Positions 53,976 through 63,950 of a stretch of DNA of 64,000 bases are shown one piece after another. The position numbers were made by a program, and so were the translations under genes. The stretch spans positions 62,001 through 126,000 of the forward strand of contig CASFOP010000002.1 of the NCBI GenBank assembly GCA_949296525.1, written 5' to 3'. The first letter of the stretch is position 1, and each line of letters opens with the position of its first letter. This DNA comes from an uncultured bacterium (GTDB lineage Bacteria > Elusimicrobiota > Elusimicrobia > Elusimicrobiales > Elusimicrobiaceae). The notes under the pieces were generated by a model. It had not been told where the DNA came from, did not search any database, and saw nothing but the letters and a program-made list of their open reading frames with translations.

Positions 53976-55356
53976 ACCGGAAAAATTTACGGGCAAAAAA
54001 GCCTGCGTATTGGGTCTGGGGCGCAGCGGCCGGCAGGCCGCGGCTTTGCTGGCGCGGCACGGATTTGGTGTGCTGATCAGCGAGGAACACCTCATGCCAG
54101 ACGTATCCGCTTTGGGGCTGCCGCCGCAGGCGGAAGTGGAAACCGGCGGCCATAGCGAAAAAGTGTTTGGCTGCGGGTTTATCGTCAAAAGCCCGGGCAT
54201 CTTGCCCAACAGCCCCGTGCTTAAAGAAGCGCGCCGGCGCAAAATTCCCGTGTTTTCGGAGCTGGAAGTGGCGCTTGCTTTTGCGCCTAAAGGCGTTACT
54301 GTGCTGGCCGTTAGCGGTACCAATGGTAAAACGACCACCACGGCCCTGTTGGGGGAGATTTTGAAAGAATACTGCGCACGCCTGGCCCCGCGCAAACAGG
54401 TTTTTGTGGCGGGCAACATCGGCGCGCCGGTGTCCGCCTGCGCCGATGAACTGAAAAAAGGCGATTTTTTGGTGCTGGAAGTATCCAGCTACCAGCTGGA
54501 GGACAGCACTTTCTTCCGCCCCAAAGTGGCGTGTTTGCTCAATATCACGCCCGACCATTTGGAACACCACGGCGGCATGGAAGGCTATATAAAAGCCAAG
54601 GCCCGCCTGTTTAAGAACCAGCGCAGCAATGATTTTGCCGTTTTAAACGGCGGCGATAATTATTGTGCCGCTCTGTCCGGCGGTCTGAAAGCATCTTTAA
54701 GTGCCTTTTCCGCCAAGCCCAGCCATGCGCTGAAAACGGATGTGTTTTTTGACGGGGACGAAATTATTTTCAGCCGGGGGCACCGGTTGCGTCCCCCAAA
54801 GTTAAAAGGCATACATAATATAGAAAATGCCATGGCTGCCGCCCTGTGCGCGCTGGTGGTGAATGTGCCCGCCTGTATTATCCAAACAGTGTTTAACCGT
54901 TTTGAGGCTATGGAACACCGCATAGAGCCCTTTGCCTATCACCGCGGGGTGGTGTACGTCAATGATTCCAAGGCTACGAATTTGGATTCCACGGTTATTG
55001 CACTGAAATCTTTTGACAAAACGCCGCATATTTGGCTGATTTTGGGCGGCCGGGACAAAGGCGCATCTTATGAGATTTTACTCCCGTACCTGAAAGCCTA
55101 TTGCAAAGAAGTGTTTAGCGTCGGCGAATGTATGGATAAAATAGAGCGCGAGCTGAAAGGGGAGTTCCCCGTTACGCGCTGCGGCACTTTGCAGCGCGCA
55201 GTGGATGAGGCTTTTGCCAAGGCCCAAAAAGGCGATGTGGTTTTGCTGTCCCCGGCGTGCGCGTCTTTTGACCAGTTCAAAGATTTTGAAGAGCGCGGGC
55301 GTGCATTTAAAAAACTGGTCACTGACCGGGTGCGCAGCGAACGAACCGGGAAATAA
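53968..55356 (+). CDS. murD: UDP-N-acetylmuramoylalanine-D-glutamate ligase
   Basis: MurD adds D-glutamate to UDP-MurNAc-L-Ala. The 462-residue enzyme has an N-terminal Rossmann-like domain (KKACVLGLGRSGRQAAALLA), ATP site VLAVSGTNGKTTTTALLGEI, SSYQLEDSTFF, NITPDHLEHHGG and the C-terminal NDSKATNLDSTVIAL and ILGGRDKGASY. Start ATG 53968 (MFKPEKF) is preferred to 53911, which lies deep within murE; GGGGGAAAAC precedes it. The order murE-murD without murF or mraY is a fragment of the usual dcw cluster. Confidence 0.96.
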   Translation: MFKPEKFTGKKACVLGLGRSGRQAAALLARHGFGVLISEEHLMPDVSALGLPPQAEVETGGHSEKVFGCGFIVKSPGILPNSPVLKEARRRKIPVFSELEVALAFAPKGVTVLAVSGTNGKTTTTALLGEILKEYCARLAPRKQVFVAGNIGAPVSACADELKKGDFLVLEVSSYQLEDSTFFRPKVACLLNITPDHLEHHGGMEGYIKAKARLFKNQRSNDFAVLNGGDNYCAALSGGLKASLSAFSAKPSHALKTDVFFDGDEIIFSRGHRLRPPKLKGIHNIENAMAAALCALVVNVPACIIQTVFNRFEAMEHRIEPFAYHRGVVYVNDSKATNLDSTVIALKSFDKTPHIWLILGGRDKGASYEILLPYLKAYCKEVFSVGECMDKIERELKGEFPVTRCGTLQRAVDEAFAKAQKGDVVLLSPACASFDQFKDFEERGRAFKKLVTDRVRSERTGK

Positions 55357-55441
55357 CGGACGCGGCTTTGTCTGCCATACCCTGCGGCAGGGGCCCCGGG
55401 CCCGCCTGTTTGTAGGTGTTGGGCACGCGCGCTGGAAGGCC

Positions 55442-55497
55442 TTGCATTGTTTTTTTTTTTTGATAAATTTTGCATATGGGCAAAATTTATCAAAAAA
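55442..55497 (+). promoter_or_regulatory. pilin-type promoter module with T12 run and start-codon palindrome (pilin 3)
   Basis: TTGCAT (55442-55447), twelve T (55450-55461), TAAATT (55464-55469), six bases, ATG (55476). The left arm TTTTTTGATAAATTTTGC (55456-55473) and right arm GCAAAATTTATCAAAAAA (55480-55497) form a perfect 18-base palindrome with ATATGG in the loop. A second stem AAAACCGC...GCGGTTTT (about 55514-55543) follows, as in pilin 2. Confidence 0.6.
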
Positions 55498-56105
55498 TGT
55501 ATTCGACAAATAAAAACCGCTCTAAATGTAATTTAGGCGGTTTTATCGGCAAAACTGTTTTGGGCTGTTTGTATGCAAAACTCCGTCGGCCGGCGGCAAA
55601 GCAAGCCGCTTTTACGCTGATAGAACTTTTGGTAGTGGTTTTGATTATCGGCATCTTGGCGGCTATTGCCGTACCGCAATACCAGGTGGCGGTGATGAAA
55701 TCCCGCGCTGCCGAGCTTTTTGTGAATGTCAAAGCGGCCCGCCAGGCCTCTGATGTATATTATATGGCCAACGGCACCCGTCCCACCAGCTGGCTGGATT
55801 TGGATATATCCATCCCTTATGAAAAATTATCTGATGACGGCGGGCTAAATACCCGGGAAAACGGGGTGCTGACTACACCCCGGGGGAATGTATACAGCCT
55901 GGATATGGACGGATATATTGAAGGGCGCCTGCCGGATTTTGAGCTGCGCATATCTTCCCATTATACGCCGGGCGGTCTTTTCCGGGGGCGGTTTGTCTGC
56001 CGGGCCCGGGTAAGCAATAAAGCGGCCAACCAGGCCTGCCTTTCTTTGGGCGGGGTCTATACCGGGCAGCAGGGAACGGATTCAAACATATATGCCATTG
56101 AGTAG
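55476..56105 (+). CDS. type IV pilin-like / pseudopilin protein 3, with 45-residue leader
   Basis: A 209-residue prepilin. The hydrophobic segment FTLIELLVVVLIIGILAA begins at residue 46, preceded by Ala45 instead of the usual Gly, which prepilin peptidases tolerate less well. The basic 45-residue leader (MGKIYQKMYSTNKNRSKCNL, then GGFIGK) shares positions KIYQKM, KN and LGGFI with pilin 2. The mature domain (VAVMKSRAAELFVNVKAARQ) has two Cys near the end (FVCRARV, QACLSLGG). It is a single gene after murD. Confidence 0.87.
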   Translation: MGKIYQKMYSTNKNRSKCNLGGFIGKTVLGCLYAKLRRPAAKQAAFTLIELLVVVLIIGILAAIAVPQYQVAVMKSRAAELFVNVKAARQASDVYYMANGTRPTSWLDLDISIPYEKLSDDGGLNTRENGVLTTPRGNVYSLDMDGYIEGRLPDFELRISSHYTPGGLFRGRFVCRARVSNKAANQACLSLGGVYTGQQGTDSNIYAIE

Positions 56106-56115
56106 CGGGCCCCTC

Positions 56116-56144
56116 TTGACTGCCGCGGAAATAAATAGCACAAT
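56116..56144 (+). promoter_or_regulatory. promoter of the secreted coiled-coil protein
   Basis: TTGACT (56116-56121), 17-base spacer, CACAAT (56139-56144). GGGAGGGG precedes the ATG at 56175. Confidence 0.65.
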
Positions 56145-56174
56145 GAAAGTATCTTATTTTATGGGAGGGGTGCG

Positions 56175-56894
56175 ATGAAGAAAAGTTTGCTGTTTTTAGC
56201 CGCGCTGGCTGTTTCTTCGGCTCTATGCGCACAGGAAAACCAAAATTTTGGCCGCGAAGACGTACTGGCCGCTTTTAAAGAATATAATCCCGCCGCTTTG
56301 GAGAAAGCGGCCCAGAACCCGGCATATAATGATTTGTTAAACAAGGTGGCCAATGCCTATTCTTCCCCGCGCACCGACGCCAATCAGAATGAAATGATTG
56401 CCATGGTGAAGAATTTTGACAATTCCATCCGCCTGCAAGCCGCCCGGGAAGAATATTTCAACGGCCGCACGCTTCAGGTGATGTCCGGAGAGGAAATAAA
56501 TGCGCTGGATCAGCGTGTTACCTCTCAGCTGGTGGATGTGGTGCAAAGCGTGTTTGACAATACGCTGGAAGTAAAAGATATTCAGATTGACCGCTACAAA
56601 GAGCAGATAAAAGCGGTTAAAAAAGACGTTTCCCTGTCCAAAGAGCAGAAAAAATCCGCCGAGGCGGACTTAAAAGCCCGCATCAAAACGGTTAAAGCGG
56701 AAATCAAAGCCTTGAAGAAAAACTCCAAACAGAAAATACAGGATACGGCTTTGGTGTATTTTTCCGAAATCCGCTCTGATTATTCCGACTGGCAGCAAGC
56801 CCAGTTGCAGCAGGCCCAGGCCAAGGAATTACAGGCCCTCCAGACGGCCGCGCATGATGTAAAAGCCGGTAACAAAAAACCCGTTGCCAAATAG
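56175..56894 (+). CDS. secreted coiled-coil protein of unknown function
   Basis: A 239-residue exported protein (signal peptide MKKSLLFLAALAVSSALCA). The N-terminal half is helical (REDVLAAFKEYNPAALEKAA). Residues about 130-190 are a Lys/Glu-rich coiled coil (YKEQIKAVKKDVSLSKEQKK), and the end is Gln/Ala-rich (QQAQLQQAQAKELQALQ). It may be periplasmic and elongated. It stands alone with its own promoter and a terminator-like hairpin after it. No family is recognised. Confidence 0.75.
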   Translation: MKKSLLFLAALAVSSALCAQENQNFGREDVLAAFKEYNPAALEKAAQNPAYNDLLNKVANAYSSPRTDANQNEMIAMVKNFDNSIRLQAAREEYFNGRTLQVMSGEEINALDQRVTSQLVDVVQSVFDNTLEVKDIQIDRYKEQIKAVKKDVSLSKEQKKSAEADLKARIKTVKAEIKALKKNSKQKIQDTALVYFSEIRSDYSDWQQAQLQQAQAKELQALQTAAHDVKAGNKKPVAK

Positions 56895-56905
56895 TTTTTC
56901 TTTTC

Positions 56906-56952
56906 AAACTGCGTCCTGCGGCGGCTTGGACCGCGCGGGGCGCAGTTTCTTT
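56906..56952 (+). terminator. probable terminator after the coiled-coil protein gene
   Basis: AAACTGCG...CGCAGTTT outer stem with a GC-rich inner hairpin, followed by CTTT. Confidence 0.7.
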
Positions 56953-57046
56953 ATGTCCAAAAGTTGCAGTCTCGTTGCATAAATTGATTTAATGTAACCA
57001 AAGGCTTCCCGGCCTCCTATTTTTCAAAGATACAGGATGTATATTT

Positions 57047-59665
57047 ATGATTAGAATGGTAATAGACAAAGTTTTCGGCACCAAAAGTGAACGCGACCTG
57101 AAAAAAATACAGCATTATGTGGATGAGGCCAATGCCCTTGCCCCTCAAATAGAATCCCTTTCCGATGAGCAGTTAAAAGCCAAAACGCAGGAGTTTAAAG
57201 ACCGCCTTGCCAAGGGGGAAACCCTGGATGATTTGCTTCCGGAAGCTTTTGCCGTCGTGCGGGAAGCGGCCAAACGCGTCATCGGCCTGCGGCCCTACGA
57301 CGTACAGCTGTTGGGCGGCATTGTGTTGCATCAGGGCAAAATCGCCGAAATGGGCACCGGTGAAGGTAAAACGCTGGTGGCTGTATTGCCTTCTTATTTA
57401 AACGCCCTGACAGGCAAAGGCGTGCATGTGGTAACGGTCAACGACTATCTGGCCCGCCGCGACCGCCAGTGGATGGGGCCTATTCATGAATTTTTGGGTT
57501 TAACCGTGGGATATATTAATCATGATATGGCCAATGACGAGCGCCGCGAAATGTACGCCAAAGACATTACCTATGTTACCAACAACGAACTGGGATTTGA
57601 TTACTTGCGTGACAACATGGTCATTACCCGCCAGGACCGCGTCCTTCGCCCGCTGAATTACTGCATCGTGGACGAGGTGGACTCCATTTTAATTGACGAG
57701 GCCCGTACCCCGCTGATTATTTCCGGCCCTTCGGAGCAAAGCACGGATAAATATTATATCGTCAATCGTCTGATCCCGTCGCTCAAAGTGCGCATGATTA
57801 CGGAGAATGACGAAGTCAAAGCCAAGTACGAACATATTGACCTGGCCCAGGGATATGACGCCATTGTGGATGAAAAAAACCACACCGCCACGCTGACGGA
57901 AACGGGCATTGCCAAGGCGGAGAAGTTTTTAAACGTGCCCAATCTGTATAATGACGTGGAATCGGAATGGGTACACCATATCAACCAGGCTTTGCGTGCG
58001 CACCATTTGTATGAAAGAGATGTGGACTATGTGGTCAAAAACGGCGAAGTGATTATCGTGGACGAATTTACGGGCCGTTTGATGCCCGGCCGCCGCTGGA
58101 GCGACGGGCTGCACCAGGCCGTGGAAGCCAAAGAAGGCCTGCAAATTAAAGAAGAAAACCAGACTCTGGCCACCATTACGTTTCAGAATTTCTTTAAACT
58201 GTACAAAAAACTTTCCGGCATGACCGGTACGGCCATGACGGAAGCCAATGAATTCTGGCAGATTTATAAGCTGGACGTGGTGGAAATCCGCCCCAACAAG
58301 CCTTCGCGCCGCATAGACTATCCGGATTTGGTGTTTTTAACGGAAAAAGATAAATTTAATGCTATTGTGGAAGAAATAGAAGCCTTATGGAAAAAAGGCG
58401 CTCCGGTGTTGGTGGGTACGCGCTCCATTGAAAAATCCGAAAAACTGGGCAATATGCTGCGCGCCAAAGGTATTCCGCATAAAGTATTAAACGCCAAATA
58501 CCATGAGATGGAAGCCCAGATCATCAGCCAGGCGGGCCGCAAAGGTGCGGTAACCATTGCTACCAATATGGCCGGCCGCGGCACCGACATCGTGCTGGGA
58601 GGAAACCCGGCGGATAAAGCGGAGCAGGAATATGTGATTGGACAAGGCGGTTTGCACGTGTTGGGTACTGAGCGGCATGAAAGCCGCCGTATTGACAACC
58701 AGCTGCGCGGCCGCTGCGCCCGACAGGGGGACCCGGGCAGTTCCCGATTTTATATCTCTTTGGAAGACGAACTGATGCGTTTGTTTGCCAATACAGCCAA
58801 AATCAGCTCCATTTTAAGCACGCTGGGGATGAAGCCCGGAGAGGCTATTGAATCCCGCCTGATGAGCCGCCAGATTGAAAGCGCCCAGCGCATGGTGGAA
58901 GGGCATAACTTTGATATCCGCAAACATTTGCTGGATTACGACAAAGTTATGAACCAGCAGCGCACCGCCGTATACGGCCTGCGCAACGCCATTTTGGACG
59001 GCGAGGACATGACCAGCACCGTGCTGAAAATGATTGACGAAGTGGTGGAAGAGATTGTGCATACGCATTATGTGCCGCGCGACCCCGCCAAAAGCAACTT
59101 TGAAACACTTAACATTACCTTGCGCTCCCTTTTCCCGTATGCTTTTGATTACAATACGGAAAATACGGAAGGCAAAACACGCGAGGTGCTGTCGGAAGAA
59201 ATCCTTAAACTGGTGGAAAAACTGTACCATGAACGGGCGGACTTTTTTGCCAGCCAGGGAGTGAACTTCCCCGAGCTGGAACGTATGTTGCTGCTACAAA
59301 TTATTGACAGCGCCTGGAAGCAAAATCTGTATGAGCTGGACCAGCTGCAAAACAGCGTCAGCCTGCGCGGTTACGCTCAGAAGGACCCGCTGATTGAGTA
59401 TCAGAAAGAAGCCTACAAACTCTATAGCGCCATGATGAACAAAGTGCGCGATTTGATGGTGGGTTATATTTTCCGCCTGCAACTGCCGCCGGTGCGTCAG
59501 GCCGTTTCGCCCAGACGCCAGGCTGCCGCACAAACGGAAAACCGCGGCCAGAAAGCTGACGAAAAACAACAGGCGGTGCCGGCCAACCATAAAATCGGGC
59601 GCAATGACCCCTGCCCCTGTGGCAGCGGAAAAAAATATAAAAAATGTTGCGGAGCCAAATTATGA
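57047..59665 (+). CDS. secA: preprotein translocase ATPase SecA
   Basis: SecA drives unfolded preproteins through SecYEG. The 872-residue protein has Walker A MGTGEGKT (102-109), the DEAD-like [20 protein letters not shown], the preprotein-binding and long-helix regions, and motif [22 protein letters not shown]. The tail is a complete zinc-binding SEC-C motif ([17 protein letters not shown]) used for SecB or ribosome contact. Its TGA overlaps the ATG of the next gene (ATGA), so it heads the operon secA-(Cys-rich)-lnt-prfB-hemW. Confidence 0.98.
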   Translation: MIRMVIDKVFGTKSERDLKKIQHYVDEANALAPQIESLSDEQLKAKTQEFKDRLAKGETLDDLLPEAFAVVREAAKRVIGLRPYDVQLLGGIVLHQGKIAEMGTGEGKTLVAVLPSYLNALTGKGVHVVTVNDYLARRDRQWMGPIHEFLGLTVGYINHDMANDERREMYAKDITYVTNNELGFDYLRDNMVITRQDRVLRPLNYCIVDEVDSILIDEARTPLIISGPSEQSTDKYYIVNRLIPSLKVRMITENDEVKAKYEHIDLAQGYDAIVDEKNHTATLTETGIAKAEKFLNVPNLYNDVESEWVHHINQALRAHHLYERDVDYVVKNGEVIIVDEFTGRLMPGRRWSDGLHQAVEAKEGLQIKEENQTLATITFQNFFKLYKKLSGMTGTAMTEANEFWQIYKLDVVEIRPNKPSRRIDYPDLVFLTEKDKFNAIVEEIEALWKKGAPVLVGTRSIEKSEKLGNMLRAKGIPHKVLNAKYHEMEAQIISQAGRKGAVTIATNMAGRGTDIVLGGNPADKAEQEYVIGQGGLHVLGTERHESRRIDNQLRGRCARQGDPGSSRFYISLEDELMRLFANTAKISSILSTLGMKPGEAIESRLMSRQIESAQRMVEGHNFDIRKHLLDYDKVMNQQRTAVYGLRNAILDGEDMTSTVLKMIDEVVEEIVHTHYVPRDPAKSNFETLNITLRSLFPYAFDYNTENTEGKTREVLSEEILKLVEKLYHERADFFASQGVNFPELERMLLLQIIDSAWKQNLYELDQLQNSVSLRGYAQKDPLIEYQKEAYKLYSAMMNKVRDLMVGYIFRLQLPPVRQAVSPRRQAAAQTENRGQKADEKQQAVPANHKIGRNDPCPCGSGKKYKKCCGAKL

Positions 59666-60117
59666 TCCAAAAAATTAAAGGATTGTTTTTGTTGGTATGT
59701 GCGGCAGGGGTGTTAATTCTTGCTTTGTCTTTTTTCTCCCGCAGTACGCCGATAGAAGTACAAATGCCGTTAGTTACTACCCAAATGGTAAAAGAAAACC
59801 AGGCCCAGCTGAAGAGTGAAGAAGAACAGCGGCAGAATGCCGCTGCCGCTCGCAAACGTGCCGAAACGGAAGTGCGTGTGCGTCAGTGTACGGCCGATGA
59901 TCAGTGCATTATTGTAGACCGGGATCCCTGCGGTTGTTTGAAAGGCCCGGAGGGAGTGACGGCGATTAACTCGGCTATGTCGTTGGAATTTTCACAGTTA
60001 ATTCAATCGGAGACGTCCGGCTCAACGGTGTGTCCTGCAGTGGGATCTGCGGAAAGGGAATGTTCCGCCACGGCCCGTGCGGTTTGCCGCCAAAATGCCT
60101 GCACGATTATATACTGA
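59662..60117 (+). CDS. membrane-anchored Cys-rich protein of unknown function
   Basis: A 151-residue protein starting at the ATGA overlap with secA. One N-terminal membrane helix (about 7-25, [20 protein letters not shown]) is followed by a charged helical stalk (about 45-75, [18 protein letters not shown]) and then a compact domain with seven Cys: [43 protein letters not shown]. The pattern of paired Cys suggests an extracytoplasmic disulphide-bonded module. Position between secA and lnt hints at an envelope role. No family recognised; a longer TTG start at 59644 lies inside secA. Confidence 0.75.
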   Translation: MIQKIKGLFLLVCAAGVLILALSFFSRSTPIEVQMPLVTTQMVKENQAQLKSEEEQRQNAAAARKRAETEVRVRQCTADDQCIIVDRDPCGCLKGPEGVTAINSAMSLEFSQLIQSETSGSTVCPAVGSAERECSATARAVCRQNACTIIY

Positions 60118-60119
60118 TT

Positions 60120-61742
60120 ATGAGCCCTTTCTTCCGTCCCTATTTACGGGAAGCCCCCGCCGAAAAAACCCCGCGCATGTGGGGGGCTTTGGTGCGGCTG
60201 GGAACAGGGACGGTAAAGTTTCTTTTTTTGGCCGTTTGCGCCTGTGCAACGGCCTTTTTGTTTAAAGCCGCTTATCCCAAACCTTCTTATAGTCTGCTGA
60301 TGTGGCTGGCGTTGGCCCCTTTTACGCTGGCGGTGGTGCGCCTGCGTGGTTTCTGGAGCAGTTTTTTGTATTCTTGGCTGACGGGAGTATTGGTTTTTGC
60401 GGGGCTGTATTACTGGGTATATATTACGTGCCTCTATGGCGGAGGTATGACGCCTGCGCTTTCGGCGGCGGCGTGGCTGGGGCTGTCGGCGGTAATGGCC
60501 TTGCAGTTTGCTGTTTTCGGAGGGAGTTGTTTTTATCTTAAACGTTTACAATGGGCTTTCCCGGTATTGGCCGCCTTGGGTTGGACGGCGCTGGAGTGGG
60601 GCCATGAAATGCTGGCCTCCTACGCCCTGGGCTTTCCGTGGTTTACGCTGGGCTATTCCCAGTGGAATTTGCCGCAGATTATTCAGGTCGCTTCTTTGGC
60701 AGGCACGGCTGGGGTCAGTTGTTTGGTGGCTTTCTGCGGCGTCAGCGTGGGGTATGCGTTTGCCACGCCCTATTTAAAGCGCGGTATCGGGCAGATGCTT
60801 TTGGCCGCAGCGGTATTTTTGGGGGCGTACGGATACGGGGCGTTTGCCCTCTCCCACAAACCGGCGCATTCGCTGCTTTCTCTGCATACGGCGGTGTTGC
60901 AACCTAATATTGACCAGTATAAAAAATGGTCGCCGGAGTTTGAGCAGGAGATATTAAATACAGTTTCCGAAATGGGTGCCCAGCTGGCCGGAAAAAATAT
61001 AATGCTGGCAGTGTGGCCGGAAAGCGTAACGCCCGGCCCGGTGCAGGAAGAGCCGTATTTGTCCCTTATGCAGGGCATAGCTCAAAACAGCGGGGCCTGG
61101 CAGCTGGCCGGTTCCAACCGCGCCGGGAACGGCAAACAATATGTCAGCGCATTTTTGTTTTCTCCTTCCGGGGCGGAACTTTCCTGGTATGATAAAACGC
61201 ATTTGGTGCCTTTTGGCGAATATATCCCTTTTGAACAGACCGTGCGAAGCCTGTTGCCAAATGTGGAAGTGTTGGGGGAGCTGGGCTCTTTTTCCGCCGG
61301 AGAGTGGAAGCAGCCGCTGTTGCAAATAGGGCAAATCCCTTTTGGGCAAACTATTTGCTATGAATCCGTTTTTTCACGCCTGTGGAAGGCGCAGGCCAAG
61401 GCCGGTGCGCGCTTTTTTGTAAATATTACCAATGACGCGTGGTTTTTTGATACGGACGCGCCGTACCAGCATTTGGCCGTAGCCGTGCTGCGCGCGGCGG
61501 AAACGCGCCGCCCCGTACTGCGCGCGGCCAATACGGGTATATCGGCCATAATTTCCGCCTCCGGCGAAATTTTGGCCCGCGCCGAACTTAACACCCGCGC
61601 CACCCTGACAGCCGATGTGCCGTTGCCGCTGGACGCACATGAAAGCTTTTTTGTGCGCTGGGGGGATTGGTTTGCCTGGGTCTGTGCGGCGATTTATTTT
61701 ACCATTCTTATTTCCGTGATGGTGTTTGCTTATGAATATTGA
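60120..61742 (+). CDS. lnt: apolipoprotein N-acyltransferase
   Basis: Lnt adds the third acyl chain to lipoproteins, a diderm trait. The 540-residue protein has an N-terminal membrane region of about seven helices (residues about 20-260) and a C-terminal nitrilase-like domain. The catalytic triad is visible in order: Glu in [12 protein letters not shown], Lys in [17 protein letters not shown], and Cys in [13 protein letters not shown]. Start ATG 60120 lies three bases after the preceding stop; a frame extending back to 60030 overlaps the Cys-rich gene and was not chosen. It overlaps prfB by 11 bases. Confidence 0.95.
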   Translation: MSPFFRPYLREAPAEKTPRMWGALVRLGTGTVKFLFLAVCACATAFLFKAAYPKPSYSLLMWLALAPFTLAVVRLRGFWSSFLYSWLTGVLVFAGLYYWVYITCLYGGGMTPALSAAAWLGLSAVMALQFAVFGGSCFYLKRLQWAFPVLAALGWTALEWGHEMLASYALGFPWFTLGYSQWNLPQIIQVASLAGTAGVSCLVAFCGVSVGYAFATPYLKRGIGQMLLAAAVFLGAYGYGAFALSHKPAHSLLSLHTAVLQPNIDQYKKWSPEFEQEILNTVSEMGAQLAGKNIMLAVWPESVTPGPVQEEPYLSLMQGIAQNSGAWQLAGSNRAGNGKQYVSAFLFSPSGAELSWYDKTHLVPFGEYIPFEQTVRSLLPNVEVLGELGSFSAGEWKQPLLQIGQIPFGQTICYESVFSRLWKAQAKAGARFFVNITNDAWFFDTDAPYQHLAVAVLRAAETRRPVLRAANTGISAIISASGEILARAELNTRATLTADVPLPLDAHESFFVRWGDWFAWVCAAIYFTILISVMVFAYEY

Positions 61743-62847
61743 ATTTAAAGACATAGAAAATGTGCTGGGAACATTGACTGCACGTATACAGAAGATCGGG
61801 CAGATGGAAAATATCCCGGCCAAGCAAAAGGAACTCTCCGAGCAGGAAGCCTTGGCCGCCGCACCGGATTTTTGGAACGATAACCAAAAAGCCAAAGCCG
61901 TTACGCAAAAAATAGACAGTTTAAAAAGCTCCATAGAAACATTCCATTCTTTAAGCAAACAGCTGGAGGACGCGCAGACTTTGTATGAGCTGGCGCGCGA
62001 AATGCAGGACGAAAACGAACTGCCCGCGCTGGACGCTGCGCTCAAAGAGCTGGAAAAACAGGTGGAGAAAAAAGAATTTGAAATCACGCTTTCGGACCCG
62101 CATGACAAACTGCGCGCCATTCTGACCGTGCATGCGGGAGCGGGCGGCACCGAATCGTGCGACTGGGCGCAAATGCTGCTGCGCATGTACACGCGCTGGG
62201 CCGAACAGCACGGCATGAAAGTGTCCATTACCGATACCCTGCCCGGGGAAGAAGCCGGCATTAAAAACGCGTCCATGATTATAGAAGGCCCGTACGCTTA
62301 CGGCTATTTAAAAGGCGAAAACGGAGTGCACCGCCTGGTGCGCGTATCCCCTTTTGACGCCAATGCGCGGCGGCATACTTCTTTTGCGTCCGTGGACGTG
62401 TTGCCGGATATTGAAGAAGACATCAACATAGAAATTCCGGAAAGCGATATTGAACTGGAAACTTCCCGCGCTGGCGGGCACGGCGGGCAAAACGTAAACA
62501 AGGTGGAAAGTGCGGTGCGCCTGCTGCACAAACCTACGGGCATCGTGGTGTCCTGCCGCATAGAGCGCAGCCAGCTGCAAAACCGACAGACAGCCATGAA
62601 AATGTTAAAAGCGCGTTTGTATGAAATGGAAATGGACAAAAAACGTGCCGAGGCTGAAAAACGCTACGGCCAAAAGGGCGAAATCGCCTGGGGACACCAA
62701 ATCCGCTCTTATGTGTTTATGCCCTACCAGCTGGTCAAAGACTTGCGCACGGATTACGAAACTTCCAACATTACCGGCGTGATGGACGGGGATTTGGATC
62801 CGTTTATTTTTGCTTATCTGCGCCATGAAGCCGAGCGCAAGGCATGA
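61732..62847 (+). CDS. prfB: peptide chain release factor 2
   Basis: RF2 ends translation at UGA and UAA. The 371-residue protein has the stop-codon recognition tripeptide Ser206-Pro207-Phe208 ([15 protein letters not shown]) and the catalytic Gly251-Gly252-Gln253 ([18 protein letters not shown]). The reading frame is continuous from the ATG, so the programmed +1 frameshift at an early in-frame UGA, used by E. coli and most bacteria for autoregulation, is absent. It overlaps both lnt (11 bases) and hemW (4 bases). Confidence 0.97.
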   Translation: MNIEFKDIENVLGTLTARIQKIGQMENIPAKQKELSEQEALAAAPDFWNDNQKAKAVTQKIDSLKSSIETFHSLSKQLEDAQTLYELAREMQDENELPALDAALKELEKQVEKKEFEITLSDPHDKLRAILTVHAGAGGTESCDWAQMLLRMYTRWAEQHGMKVSITDTLPGEEAGIKNASMIIEGPYAYGYLKGENGVHRLVRVSPFDANARRHTSFASVDVLPDIEEDINIEIPESDIELETSRAGGHGGQNVNKVESAVRLLHKPTGIVVSCRIERSQLQNRQTAMKMLKARLYEMEMDKKRAEAEKRYGQKGEIAWGHQIRSYVFMPYQLVKDLRTDYETSNITGVMDGDLDPFIFAYLRHEAERKA

Positions 62848-63950
62848 GCGGGCTGTATATTCATATTCCGTTTTGCCGGCAGAAATGCCGCTATTGTGAT
62901 TTTGCCTCTTTTGCGGGTGCGGAAGACCTGATAAACGGGTATCTGTCCGCGCTGGAGAAAGAGGCTTCTTTTTATCTTTCTTTTTCTGCCGATACTCTGT
63001 ATATCGGCGGCGGCACGCCGAGTTTGCTTTCCTCGTTGCAACTGGAAAAACTCTGCGGCCTGGTTACGCAGCGTTTTGCACCGCTGGGCACATTTCAGGA
63101 AAGTACCCTGGAAGCCAACCCCGAAAGCCTGACAAAAGAAAAACTGCGTTTGCTTAAAGATGCGGGATTGAACCGGTTAAGTTTGGGCCTGCAAAGTTTT
63201 GATGACGGCGTTTTAAAACGCATCGGCCGCGTGCACGATGTAAAGACTTTTTTATCCGCTTACGGGGCCGCGCGGGAGGAGGGGTTTGACAATATCAGTG
63301 TGGACTTGATAGCTGGCCTGCCTGGGCAGACGAAAGAGATGTTTTTGCAGGGGCTTAAAAAGCTGACGGATTTGAAACCGGAACATATTTCCGTATATGG
63401 CCTGCAGGTGGAAGAAGGCACACCGTTTTATAAAGAGGGTGTGCAGGCGGACGAAGATTTGCTGCGTGCGGAGCTGGAAGAAACACATCGGCTTTTGCAG
63501 GCGGCCGGATATGTACATTATGAGATTTCCAATTTTGCCCTGCCCGGCCGCGAAAGCCGGCATAATCTAAACTACTGGCAAAACGGCGAATACCTGGGCC
63601 TGGGCAGCGCCGCCGCGTCTTACCTAAACGGTGTGCGGCGCAGCAATGTGCCTGACGTGAGGGAATATTTGCGCCGTATCGTCGCGGGAGAAAATCCGGC
63701 GGAATTTGCCGAAAAGCTTACGGGCAAGGCCAAAGAAGGGGAAGCGGTTATGCTGGGGCTGCGTATGCTGGGCGGCGTACGGCTTTCCGACGTACAGAAG
63801 CGGTTTTTTGCAGGGGAAATACAGGACTTGGTCCGGCGCGGGCTTGTGGAGCAAAACGGGGATTTCATAAAATTAACTTTTGAAGGGATGTTTTTGGCCA
63901 ACCAGGCCTTTATGGCTTTTGTCGGCCCGTTTGAGGAAGCATGCAGTTAA
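62844..63950 (+). CDS. hemW: radical SAM heme chaperone HemW (HemN-like)
   Basis: A 368-residue radical-SAM protein with the [4Fe-4S] motif Cys11-x3-Cys15-x2-Cys18 in [13 protein letters not shown], then [12 protein letters not shown] and [13 protein letters not shown]. The C-terminal HemN domain ([18 protein letters not shown]) is present. Lack of the extra Cys of oxygen-independent coproporphyrinogen III oxidase, in this length class, points to HemW, which binds heme and delivers it to haem proteins. The ATG overlaps the prfB stop (ATGA). Confidence 0.93.
   Translation: MSGLYIHIPFCRQKCRYCDFASFAGAEDLINGYLSALEKEASFYLSFSADTLYIGGGTPSLLSSLQLEKLCGLVTQRFAPLGTFQESTLEANPESLTKEKLRLLKDAGLNRLSLGLQSFDDGVLKRIGRVHDVKTFLSAYGAAREEGFDNISVDLIAGLPGQTKEMFLQGLKKLTDLKPEHISVYGLQVEEGTPFYKEGVQADEDLLRAELEETHRLLQAAGYVHYEISNFALPGRESRHNLNYWQNGEYLGLGSAAASYLNGVRRSNVPDVREYLRRIVAGENPAEFAEKLTGKAKEGEAVMLGLRMLGGVRLSDVQKRFFAGEIQDLVRRGLVEQNGDFIKLTFEGMFLANQAFMAFVGPFEEACS

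Noticed and set aside
53265-54419. 384-codon antisense frame across murE-murD
   Set aside because: It lies fully opposite two well-identified ligase genes and has low-complexity composition; no start signals.
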